Assembly (NCBI RefSeq): GCF_030014955.1
Contig: NZ_JAGRPV010000002.1
Location: 248,001-312,000, forward strand
Direction of reading: 5' to 3'
DNA: 64,000 nucleotides
Origin: Cohnella hashimotonis
GTDB taxonomy: Bacteria > Bacillota > Bacilli > Paenibacillales > Paenibacillaceae
Shown: in pieces, positions 27,631-35,141 of the stretch
How the letters are laid out: every line of letters starts with the position of its first letter
Numbering within the stretch: position 1 is the stretch's first letter
Notes under the pieces: generated by a model
What the model saw: only the letters and a program-made list of their open reading frames with translations
The model's database searches: none
What the model was told of the DNA's origin: nothing
Translations under genes and position numbers: made by a program

Positions 27631-27660
27631 AACCTCCATCATGTGAGGAGGTTTTCTTGT
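27631..27660. terminator. Bidirectional terminator between convergent genes
   Basis: Seven-base stem AACCTCC/GGAGGTT (27631-27637 with 27647-27653) flanked by A and T runs on both sides, so it can work on both strands. The stop codon of the reversed polymerase gene (27639-27641) lies in the loop. Confidence 0.75.
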
Positions 27661-28910
27661 TCCATTTGGATTGTTTTTAGGTATCCACAAACATAGAGGA
27701 TATAAGCAACGAATACGGGAGAGGCAATCAATACGGGTTCAACGAACGAACTAACGAATATTGCAATGAATAAACTAACGATTAAATATCGTTCAATGTT
27801 TGCTTTAATTAGCTTGAGAATTGAAGATGCATGCCGTATTTGAAATACAATGATGAGAATTACAGGGAATACTCCAACATAATTTCCGATATCAAGCCAG
27901 AAATTATGGGTGAAGTTCCCCTCTAACTCTGTTTTTAGCCCGCCTAAAGGATGCATAATCAGGCCCACAAACCCTTCTTTCCATAAGGTGTATCTGGAGC
28001 TTTGCAGTTCTTCGGAAAAGATTCTTTGAAGAATATCGGAGTTAGTAATAAAAGATGTGTAACGATTGTAGACGTAGAACAACAGCAATAGTACTACAGA
28101 AAAAGCAAAATAATCTCGTAATTTAAGTTTTTTATTAAAAAAGTAGATGGACAGACATGAAATGATTACGATAAATCCAATGTACATTGGCGTCCTGTTC
28201 AAAAGAGCAGAGTTTCCGTATATCGACATAATTGGGAGGAGTAAGACAAGCATCTTATATCTCAATTTAATGTTCGTGAATAAGAGACTAATTGCTGCCA
28301 TTCCTAATGAAAAGTAAATTCCATAAACTGGACCGTTTATGACTACATCAGGTGACCAGTAAGAGTGTGCGGATCTATGAGCGATAGGGAATGTGCCAAT
28401 GCTTTTAGATTCTGTATAAGTTGACATGAATGCGAACACAACAAAACCGGAAAGGGGGATCATTATTGCCAGCTTAATATTTCTAAATTGCTGGGCAAAA
28501 AAGTAGCCAACAAGGTAGGAGCCTACAAACAAAAGTCCATTCTTCATATCAGCAATTGGAAAGAGTTTATAGTAAGCTCCAATTGAAATATATAAAAATG
28601 AGAATAAAAACAAGATTGAGGTATCGAGCAAGATTCCTTGTTTTAAAATAATTTTATTTCTTAAAAGTATTGTTATTACAGCTGCGCATAGTAATGAGAT
28701 AGACGAGTACGACGGGATATTTAATCCGAAAATGAATAACAATAGGATTAATAATTGCTCCCGAAAGCCAACTTTTACCGAGGATTGTTCGGTGAGATGA
28801 TTTATAGAATATGTAGTCACAGTAACCCCCAAAATAATAGAAATCATGAAGAGTATATCAAAAGAACATTGATAAGGGCTACTATTGTTGAATCTAATGT
28901 CGAAGTTCAT
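27639..28910 (-). CDS. Wzy/O-antigen-ligase-like polysaccharide polymerase
   Basis: 423 residues with about ten to twelve hydrophobic segments and a larger loop near the C-terminal third, the usual pattern of Wzy and O-antigen ligase (Wzy_C) proteins. The sequence around 'GLIMHPLGGLKTELEGNFTHNFWLD' (in part) resembles the conserved 'HPLG..........HN..L' of that family. It would join repeat units outside the membrane. It is the only gene of the locus on the minus strand and is flanked by non-coding AT-rich DNA. No clear Shine-Dalgarno precedes its ATG. Confidence 0.82.
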   Translation of the reverse strand: MNFDIRFNNSSPYQCSFDILFMISIILGVTVTTYSINHLTEQSSVKVGFREQLLILLLFIFGLNIPSYSSISLLCAAVITILLRNKIILKQGILLDTSILFLFSFLYISIGAYYKLFPIADMKNGLLFVGSYLVGYFFAQQFRNIKLAIMIPLSGFVVFAFMSTYTESKSIGTFPIAHRSAHSYWSPDVVINGPVYGIYFSLGMAAISLLFTNIKLRYKMLVLLLPIMSIYGNSALLNRTPMYIGFIVIISCLSIYFFNKKLKLRDYFAFSVVLLLLFYVYNRYTSFITNSDILQRIFSEELQSSRYTLWKEGFVGLIMHPLGGLKTELEGNFTHNFWLDIGNYVGVFPVILIIVFQIRHASSILKLIKANIERYLIVSLFIAIFVSSFVEPVLIASPVFVAYILYVCGYLKTIQMEQENLLT

Positions 28911-29181
28911 TGGTATTAGGGTGATATAATTCCAATTTAGGAGGGTGATTGTAATATGGAAAATCTATGGAAAGGTTAAGTTAGGTTGGGTAGCTAAAGG
29001 GTTTGGAGATATTTTTATACTAGGGTTTAGAGATTTCACTATAATAGTTAGGGTTTCTATGGTGACCACTCATAATTAATACAATAAATGGTATAAGTAA
29101 TTTGTTGGTCTCATTGAAATGGTAAAAGGTAAACGTGCTCAACTTTTGGAATTTTAAGTTTTTGGGAATGAGGTCTAATTC
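28911..29181. other. Divergent intergenic region with a leader-like mini-ORF
   Basis: 271 AT-rich bases between the divergent polymerase and manC genes; it should hold promoters for both. On the plus strand a strong ribosome site (TTAGGAGGG at about 28938) is followed by ATG at 28956 and a seven-codon frame (MENLWKG) ending at 28979. This may be the stump of a lost gene or a leader peptide. No other feature is evident. Confidence 0.4.
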
Positions 29182-30540
29182 ATGAAGCTTATCCTTTTGT
29201 CAGGCGGCTCTGGAAAGAGACTATGGCCACTATCGAATGATGCAAGATCAAAGCAATTTCTCAGAGTAATTGAAAATAATGAGGGTCAGCTTGAATCCAT
29301 GGTGGAACGTGTATGGAACCAACTGGAAAATCATAAGTTAAGTGATTCGACTGTCATTGCTACGAGTAAGGCCCAAGTAGAAATGATTCATAGTCAGTTA
29401 GGAAGCCAAGTTTCATTAGTTATTGAACCTGAACGACGTGACACTTTTCCAGCCATTGCGTTAGCGGCTTCGTATTTAATGTCTATGGCACAGGCGAGTA
29501 TGGATGAGGTAGTCATTGTATTGCCGGTGGACCCATTTGTCGATAATAATTTTTTTGATAGAATTATAGACTTAGAGACTACATTGAAAAAATCAGAAGC
29601 AGATTTAGCTTTAATAGGTGTAAAGCCAACTTATCCTTCTGAGAAATATGGATATATTGTTCCAGAACAAAGTTCTAGAACTGATTATTTGGATGTTAGT
29701 CACTTTAAAGAAAAGCCTACTGAAATCGAGGCTATAGAATTAATAGTTCAAAACGCTTTATGGAATTGCGGTGTTTTTGCTTTTAAATTAGAGTACTTAA
29801 TCTCTTTGTTGCATGATAAAGGATTGCCTGTTCAATATGATGCTTTATTGAATAATTATAATCTTCTGGAGAAGACTAGTTTTGATTATGCAGTTGTTGA
29901 AAAGGCGAAGAGAATCGTAGCAATTGCATACGAAGGTGACTGGAAGGATTTAGGAACGTGGAACACCTTGGTTGAAACAATGTCAAGGAATATAATTGGT
30001 AAAGGCATATTAAGTGAGGATTCAACTAATACACATATAGTAAATGAACTTGATATCCCAGTAACTGTTTTGGGAGTCAAGGATGCGGTTATTGCAGTTT
30101 CATCGGACGGTATACTAGTAAGTGAAAAAAGTGCCAGTCCTAGACTAAAAGAAACTTTAAAGGGTTATGAACAACCGCCTATGTATGAGGAGCGTCGCTG
30201 GGGCTGGTTTAGAGTTCTGGATTATACTAAGTTTGAGGATGAAGATGAAGTTCTAACAAAAAGGGTTTGTGTTAAATCTGGGAGGAATTTAAGTTACCAC
30301 AAGCATTATATTAGGAGTGAAGTCTGGACGATCATCTCTGGACACGGAGAGTTTGTTATAAACGATGAGATCAAAACGGTAAAATCCGGGGATGTTTTGC
30401 GCATTCCTAAAGAAACCAAACATGCAATTAAAGCTATTTCTGATTTAGAATTCATTGAAGTTCAAACAGGAAATCAATTATTTGAATCGGATATAGAGAG
30501 AATATTTTTTACATGGGAAGAGATAACCGGACTGATGTAA
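29182..30540 (+). CDS. manC: Mannose-1-phosphate guanylyltransferase, probably with isomerase domain
   Basis: 452 residues. Nucleotidyltransferase signature 'SGGSGKRLWPLS' (7-18) and metal/sugar motif 'EKPT' near 178. A C-terminal cupin (about 340-450) has 'LSYHKHYIRSEVW' and 'SGDVLRIPKETKHAI', the type-II phosphomannose isomerase-like half. It makes GDP-mannose from mannose-1-phosphate and GTP, the precursor for gmd and fcl. No phosphomannomutase is present in the window, so that step must be encoded elsewhere. Last gene with the AT-rich composition. Confidence 0.93.
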   Translation: MKLILLSGGSGKRLWPLSNDARSKQFLRVIENNEGQLESMVERVWNQLENHKLSDSTVIATSKAQVEMIHSQLGSQVSLVIEPERRDTFPAIALAASYLMSMAQASMDEVVIVLPVDPFVDNNFFDRIIDLETTLKKSEADLALIGVKPTYPSEKYGYIVPEQSSRTDYLDVSHFKEKPTEIEAIELIVQNALWNCGVFAFKLEYLISLLHDKGLPVQYDALLNNYNLLEKTSFDYAVVEKAKRIVAIAYEGDWKDLGTWNTLVETMSRNIIGKGILSEDSTNTHIVNELDIPVTVLGVKDAVIAVSSDGILVSEKSASPRLKETLKGYEQPPMYEERRWGWFRVLDYTKFEDEDEVLTKRVCVKSGRNLSYHKHYIRSEVWTIISGHGEFVINDEIKTVKSGDVLRIPKETKHAIKAISDLEFIEVQTGNQLFESDIERIFFTWEEITGLM

Positions 30541-30626
30541 TATACAAAGCCGACCATTGATCTAACGAAAAATCGCTATTCAAAATGAGAATAACTAAAT
30601 TACCGTGTAAAATTTGGAGGTTCCCT

Positions 30627-31790
30627 ATGAAAATCACCATAGCCGGGACAGGATACGTCGGACTCTCCAACGCGGTGCTGCTGGCTCAGCACAATGAGGT
30701 TATTGCGCTCGATATCATTCAAGAAAAGGTCGACCTGATCAATTCGGGGAAGTCGCCGATTATTGATCGGGAGATTGGGCAGTATCTTGCGACAGGGAAT
30801 CTCAAGCTGACTGCAACAACCGACAACTACGTTGCGTATAAAGAGGCAGATTATGTTATCATCTCGACGCCGACGAATTACGATCCGGAGAAGAATTACT
30901 TCAACACGCGAAGCGTGGAGGCGGTTATCGCGACGGTTCTGTCGATCAATCCCGATGCGGTAATGGTGATCAAGTCGACGGTACCGGTCGGGTACACGCA
31001 GTCGGTGAGGGAGAAGTTCGAGACGGACAATATTATTTTCTCGCCGGAGTTCCTGCGGGAGGGCAAGGCGCTGTATGACAATCTCTATCCGTCGCGGGTC
31101 GTCGTCGGGGAGCGGTCGGAGCGGGCGAGGGTGTTCGCGGATCTGCTCGTTCAGGGGGCGATCAAGGAGGACATTCCGGTTCTGTTCACGGATTCGACGG
31201 AGGCCGAGGCGGTCAAGCTGTTCGCGAATACGTATCTGGCGATGCGGGTAGCGTTCTTCAATGAACTGGATTCGTATGCCGAGGTGAGGGGGCTGAATAC
31301 GGAGCAGATTATTGCCGGTGTCAGCCTGGACCCGCGAATCGGGGATCATTACAACAATCCGTCGTTCGGCTATGGCGGCTACTGCTTGCCGAAGGATACG
31401 AAGCAGTTGCTCGCGAACTATTCGGACGTGCCGCAGAATATCATGTCGGCGATTGTTGACGCGAACCGGACACGCAAGGACCATGTGGCGGAGATGATTT
31501 TGAAGCGTAATCCGAAGGTGGTCGGCATCTACCGGCTGACGATGAAGATGGATTCGGATAATTTTAGACAGTCGGCTATCCAAGGTGTCATGAAGCGGAT
31601 CAAGGCGAAGGGTATTGAGGTAATTGTGTATGAACCTTCGTTAACAGATGAGTTTTTTAATTCAAGAGTATACGCGGATTTACGAGAGTTTAAAGAAAAG
31701 GCGGATGTCATTGTTGCAAACCGGATGTCAGAAGGTCTGGTAGATGTAGCGGAAAAGGTTTACACAAGAGATTTGTTTAGCAGAGATTAA
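30627..31790 (+). CDS. ugd: UDP-glucose 6-dehydrogenase (nucleotide-sugar dehydrogenase)
   Basis: 387 residues, the short form of the family. NAD site '[19 protein letters not shown]' at 3-21, '[17 protein letters not shown]' near 80, '[12 protein letters not shown]' near 140 and the catalytic cysteine in '[13 protein letters not shown]' near 250. Oxidises UDP-glucose to UDP-glucuronate; other UDP sugars cannot be excluded. Start: ATG at 30627 behind GGAGGT. GC content jumps up here, marking the right edge of the AT-rich cassette. Related dehydrogenases are BY-kinase substrates. Confidence 0.93.
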   Translation: MKITIAGTGYVGLSNAVLLAQHNEVIALDIIQEKVDLINSGKSPIIDREIGQYLATGNLKLTATTDNYVAYKEADYVIISTPTNYDPEKNYFNTRSVEAVIATVLSINPDAVMVIKSTVPVGYTQSVREKFETDNIIFSPEFLREGKALYDNLYPSRVVVGERSERARVFADLLVQGAIKEDIPVLFTDSTEAEAVKLFANTYLAMRVAFFNELDSYAEVRGLNTEQIIAGVSLDPRIGDHYNNPSFGYGGYCLPKDTKQLLANYSDVPQNIMSAIVDANRTRKDHVAEMILKRNPKVVGIYRLTMKMDSDNFRQSAIQGVMKRIKAKGIEVIVYEPSLTDEFFNSRVYADLREFKEKADVIVANRMSEGLVDVAEKVYTRDLFSRD

Positions 31791-31911
31791 TGGTCATAAC
31801 GAGGTTTAGTGCCTTTTTTTAACCAAAGAAATTCCCGGACTTGATTTACAACTTATGCGACTAGTTACAACTAAGCGTAGCGGCTTCCTACGTCGAAATT
31901 GAGGTGAACTT

Positions 31912-32589
31912 ATGAGCATGAAGAAAAACAGATTAAAGAAATGGCTAATCGGCATCGGTTGTATTCTTGTTATTTTGCTCGTTAGTGCATACTTCGGCAT
32001 TAACTATGCAGCCGATAAGGTTATGGACAAGCTGTCAGACTCTATATTGGAGAGCGCAATGGCTTCGCCCAGTTCTTCAATAAAGGATGAGGGTCAGTCT
32101 TCCCCAATTCCTACAGGTTCTCCGACTCCATTCTCTTTACCTGTCAAGGGGCCTGAACAGGAAGAGCTCGACCAGTCAGTGTCCGGTAACACCGTCCCTA
32201 GCGGGCAGAAGGAGGCGGACCCTAACTCTACCAATACAACCAGCGTTAATGGGAATTCTACAAAAAATTCCAATGATAACTCCGGTCACGCCTACAGTGC
32301 AGAAGTTTCGATCGACAAGGCGCAGACGGTAAAAGAAGAAATAACTTTTGGAGAAAAAACAAAGTTAATGACGATTATGCTAAAAAGATTGAGCGCCAGT
32401 GATATTAAGACATTGTCGGATCTGGCCAGCGGTGGCCTAAGCGTAGAGAAGAAGGTAGAAGCCAAGAAGATTATTCTTGAAAAGCTCAGTGAAAAAGAGT
32501 ACGACGAACTGATTAAGATCGCTCAGAAATACGGTATGAGCGAAGGCAAGAGCTATGACGATTCTAAAAAGGAAAAAGGTATGCAGTAA
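31912..32589 (+). CDS. Unrecognised membrane-anchored protein
   Basis: 225 residues, function not recognised. A Lys/Arg-rich start and one hydrophobic helix (about 11-33) form an N-terminal anchor. Residues 50-125 are a Ser/Pro/Asn-rich flexible linker, and about 135-215 look like a compact all-helical domain ('LMTIMLKRLSASDIKTL', 'LSEKEYDELIKIAQKYGMS'). No cysteine in the C-terminal domain. Good ribosome site (GAGGTGAA). The stop overlaps the next start by one base (TAATG), so it is cotranscribed with the lipoprotein gene. Confidence 0.85.
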   Translation: MSMKKNRLKKWLIGIGCILVILLVSAYFGINYAADKVMDKLSDSILESAMASPSSSIKDEGQSSPIPTGSPTPFSLPVKGPEQEELDQSVSGNTVPSGQKEADPNSTNTTSVNGNSTKNSNDNSGHAYSAEVSIDKAQTVKEEITFGEKTKLMTIMLKRLSASDIKTLSDLASGGLSVEKKVEAKKIILEKLSEKEYDELIKIAQKYGMSEGKSYDDSKKEKGMQ

Positions 32590-33302
32590 TGAAAAAGTTA
32601 TCTAGACGATTTCAGACTACTTTTGTTGCGGGCCTTATAACCATTACAGTTGTTGTTGTAGTTGCAGGATGTTCAAATGGAAATAGTGGAGGCGACGTGC
32701 TTCCGTCTTTGTCTCCGTCACCTAGTGCGGCTGCAACCCAGTTCGTTTCCCCTTCGCCCAGTAGTGAAACTGAAGAAACTCCGTTGCCCACCGTCGCTCC
32801 TTCTGAAACTGCATCGGCTACGATCGCGCCCACTAGTACACCTGATGCCACGCCAGTTCCTAGCAAGAATGTCGAGCCCAACGCAAGCGAACCGGCAAAG
32901 ACGCCTTCTGCTTCGCCGAAGCCCTCTTCTACAGCTACCCAGAAGAATGGTGAGATTGAGCAAAAATACGAATCCGAATTCACCTCCATCCGTTCCAGCT
33001 GCCAAGCAAAAGTTAGCAACTTAACCGGAGAAGTGACGTCTTATATTGCAGGGGCCAAGTCGGGGGACGGCGAGGTGTCGATTGCGGATCTGCAGAAGAA
33101 GTTCCTGGGCAAGGTTGCCGCAGCCGAGGCGAGCTGTGATCAGAAGTTCAACAGCACGCTAGCACAAGCGGAACAGGCGTATAAGGACGCGGGCGTCGAA
33201 GAGACGAAGCTCGCTGCATGGAAGAGCCAGTACGATAACGGTAAGGCGCAGGCGAGGTTGTCGGCGATGTCGAAGATTCTGGCTGCTTGGCAGGCTGAGT
33301 AG
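32589..33302 (+). CDS. Lipoprotein with Pro/Ser/Thr linker and two-cysteine helical domain
   Basis: 237 residues. Signal peptide with lipobox 'VVAGC' (about 23-27), so the mature protein is lipid-anchored. Residues 35-115 are low-complexity Ser/Pro/Thr/Ala, a wall-spanning linker. The last 120 residues are helical and contain two cysteines, in 'IRSSCQAKVSNL' and 'AEASCDQKFNSTL', 40-50 residues apart. This domain is related to the C-terminal domain of the next gene. Function unknown; exported location and linker suggest it works at the cell wall. Confidence 0.85.
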   Translation: MKKLSRRFQTTFVAGLITITVVVVVAGCSNGNSGGDVLPSLSPSPSAAATQFVSPSPSSETEETPLPTVAPSETASATIAPTSTPDATPVPSKNVEPNASEPAKTPSASPKPSSTATQKNGEIEQKYESEFTSIRSSCQAKVSNLTGEVTSYIAGAKSGDGEVSIADLQKKFLGKVAAAEASCDQKFNSTLAQAEQAYKDAGVEETKLAAWKSQYDNGKAQARLSAMSKILAAWQAE

Positions 33303-33323
33303 TCAAAGGAGATGAGTAGTACC

Positions 33324-34310
33324 ATGAACAGCAAGAGAAACATCCTATCCGCCGCGTTGCTGGGCGCGATGCTGCTATCGGTGCCGGTAGCGGCATCTGC
33401 GGCGACGACGACGATCGCGGTGGAGTCGAAGCCGATCGTGATGGAGTTTGATGGGAAGAAGCTGGCGCTGCCGTCGGGGCAGGTGGCGTTCATGTACCAG
33501 TCCAAGGTGTACATACCGCTGCGGTTCGCCTCTTATGCGCTGCAGAAGCAAGTTGAGTACGATGCGAAGACCAAAACGGTATCCGTCGCCGAGCCGACTT
33601 CGGGGCAAAAGGTCGCTTTAAAAGAGTACCTGACGAATGCTGTCGCTTCGGGTGAGAAGCCGTCCACTGCTATTGCGAAGGTCAAGCTGGTGCCTACGGC
33701 CGTAAAGCTCGTATTCGACGGTGTGGAGAAGAAGCTGCCGGCAGGGCAGCAAGCCTATAACGTAAACGGCTCGATCTATGTGCCGGTGCGATTTATATCT
33801 GAAGCAGTCGGTATGACCGTACTGTGGGACGCGAAGACGGGGACGGTCTCGGGCGAGTCCAAAGTCTATCGCGAGTCGCAGACGAGCGGCGGTACATCCG
33901 GCGGCACGAGCGGGAGCACCGGATCCGGTGGAAGCGCATCAGGCGGTGGATCGACGGGCGGAACGGGGAGCGGCAGCAACGGCGGGACCGGTGGCGGCGT
34001 CACGAAGCCGAGCTATGAGTCGATAACAGCAAGTGCGAAGAGTCAACTGGATGCGTTGAAAATGAATTGTACAGTGACGCTGTATGATCTCTACACACAA
34101 TATCAAGGTGCAACGACTGAACAGAAGGCTGCATTAAAGGCCCAGGGCCAGAGCGCGCTAAGTTCCTGTACGACGAAATTCGAAAAGATTCTGGCTGACA
34201 CAGGGGCTACACTGACGGCGAATGGTTACAGCACCGCGATTCTGGAGGATTACCGGGCGCAGTTCGAAAAGGATATGCAAACTGGAAGGGAAATAATCGG
34301 AGCCAACTGA
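33324..34310 (+). CDS. Exported stalk-domain protein with two-cysteine C-terminal domain
   Basis: 328 residues. Signal peptide with ASA-A cleavage near 29. Two stalk (copper-amine-oxidase-N-like) repeats follow: 'VYIPLRFASYAL' near 65 and 'IYVPVRFISEAVGM...LWDAKT' near 150. A Gly/Ser/Thr linker spans about 195-232. The last 95 residues have two cysteines ('LKMNCTVTLYDL', 'ALSSCTTKFEKIL') and align with the lipoprotein just upstream. Start: ATG at 33324, 12 bases after AAGGAG; the ATG at 33312 abuts the Shine-Dalgarno. Role unknown, probably extracytoplasmic and working with its neighbours. Confidence 0.85.
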   Translation: MNSKRNILSAALLGAMLLSVPVAASAATTTIAVESKPIVMEFDGKKLALPSGQVAFMYQSKVYIPLRFASYALQKQVEYDAKTKTVSVAEPTSGQKVALKEYLTNAVASGEKPSTAIAKVKLVPTAVKLVFDGVEKKLPAGQQAYNVNGSIYVPVRFISEAVGMTVLWDAKTGTVSGESKVYRESQTSGGTSGGTSGSTGSGGSASGGGSTGGTGSGSNGGTGGGVTKPSYESITASAKSQLDALKMNCTVTLYDLYTQYQGATTEQKAALKAQGQSALSSCTTKFEKILADTGATLTANGYSTAILEDYRAQFEKDMQTGREIIGAN

Positions 34311-34330
34311 AGTCGATGATTTAGCATCAA

Positions 34331-34379
34331 ACAAGTTATCTCTCAAGCGATGAAGCTGTCGCCAGAGGAGATAACTTGT
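34331..34379 (+). promoter_or_regulatory. Long hairpin before the VanZ-like gene
   Basis: Perfect 12-base arms (34331-34342 with 34368-34379) enclose 25 bases that can form an inner GCGA/TCGC stem. No T run follows; instead the strong ribosome site AAGGAGGG starts six bases later. It may be a terminator for the upstream gene, an mRNA stabiliser or a translational control element. The nearest in-frame ATG (34350) lies in its loop. Confidence 0.55.
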
Positions 34380-34919
34380 CTTGCAAGGAGGGTAATTCGC
34401 ATCTCTACGCTCAAAAAGCTGCTGTACGCCATGCCGCTGGTGCTGTGGCTGCTGCTGATTTTCGACTTTTCCTCGCAGACGTATTCGCAGCAGAGCATCA
34501 TCCCGTTTATGAGGGAGCACATACCGGAGCATCGCCTGCAGCAGATCGTGCCGGACGTGACGATTCAATATAATCATAGTGTCATTCATGCGAAGGCGGA
34601 TCCGTACAGATTCGTAGAGTTTCTGTTCCGCAAGAGCGCGCATCTGTTCATGTACTTCATGCTCGGTTTGCTGGCGCATCTGTTGTTGGTGCCGTGGATT
34701 CGCAGCCTTGCGTTACGTGTAACGGGGGCGCTGGTCGTCGTAGCCCTGTTCGCCAGCCTGGACGAATGGAACCAATCGTTCACCGGAGGCCGGACGCCGA
34801 CGCCGCTTGATGTGATGGTAGATATAAGCGGGGCTGTGATCGGGCAGATCGTATTGTTCGTCATCATCATGATCTATCGGCGAATGAAGCGTCCCGGACG
34901 AAGGGCCATTTATAGCTGA
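34350..34919 (+). CDS. VanZ-like family membrane protein
   Basis: About 170-189 residues with four hydrophobic segments. VanZ signatures: 'FRKSAHLFMYFMLGLL' and the acidic 'DEWNQSFTGGRTPTPLDVMVDISGA' (in part). VanZ relatives are small membrane proteins linked to glycopeptide tolerance and other envelope functions; the mechanism is unknown. The start is unclear. ATG 34350 lies in a hairpin loop and lacks a Shine-Dalgarno. The strong AAGGAGGG at 34385 points to a non-standard ATC at 34401, eight bases on. The next ATG, 34431, would cut into the first helix. Confidence 0.85.
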   Translation: MKLSPEEITCLARRVIRISTLKKLLYAMPLVLWLLLIFDFSSQTYSQQSIIPFMREHIPEHRLQQIVPDVTIQYNHSVIHAKADPYRFVEFLFRKSAHLFMYFMLGLLAHLLLVPWIRSLALRVTGALVVVALFASLDEWNQSFTGGRTPTPLDVMVDISGAVIGQIVLFVIIMIYRRMKRPGRRAIYS

Positions 34920-34947
34920 CCAAGTATATAGAATTTTATAAAGCATG

Positions 34948-34985
34948 ATCCCTCCGCACCAGGCGGCAGGGATTATTTTTATTTT
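34948..34985 (+). terminator. Terminator after the VanZ-like gene
   Basis: Stem 34948-34957 with 34963-34973 (one bulged base), followed by a T-rich tail. Confidence 0.85.
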
Positions 34986-35141
34986 GCGAAAACACGAAAT
35001 TTATATAATTCTCTTATCGCATGTAACTTTTTGTAGATTACGGAGTCTACTATTAGAGGGGAAGTATTGGGAGTTTGGTAGGATTCGGCTGCCGTGCCGC
35101 CCCGCGCAAATCTATGACAACATGGGAGCGTATTGCATCTA

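Noticed and set aside
27410..27690. 71-codon minus-strand frame as a transposase remnant
   Set aside because: No similarity to transposase motifs, no inverted repeats and no target duplication could be seen.
30600..31583. 327-codon minus-strand frame over ugd
   Set aside because: Arg-rich shadow of the dehydrogenase gene without a ribosome site.
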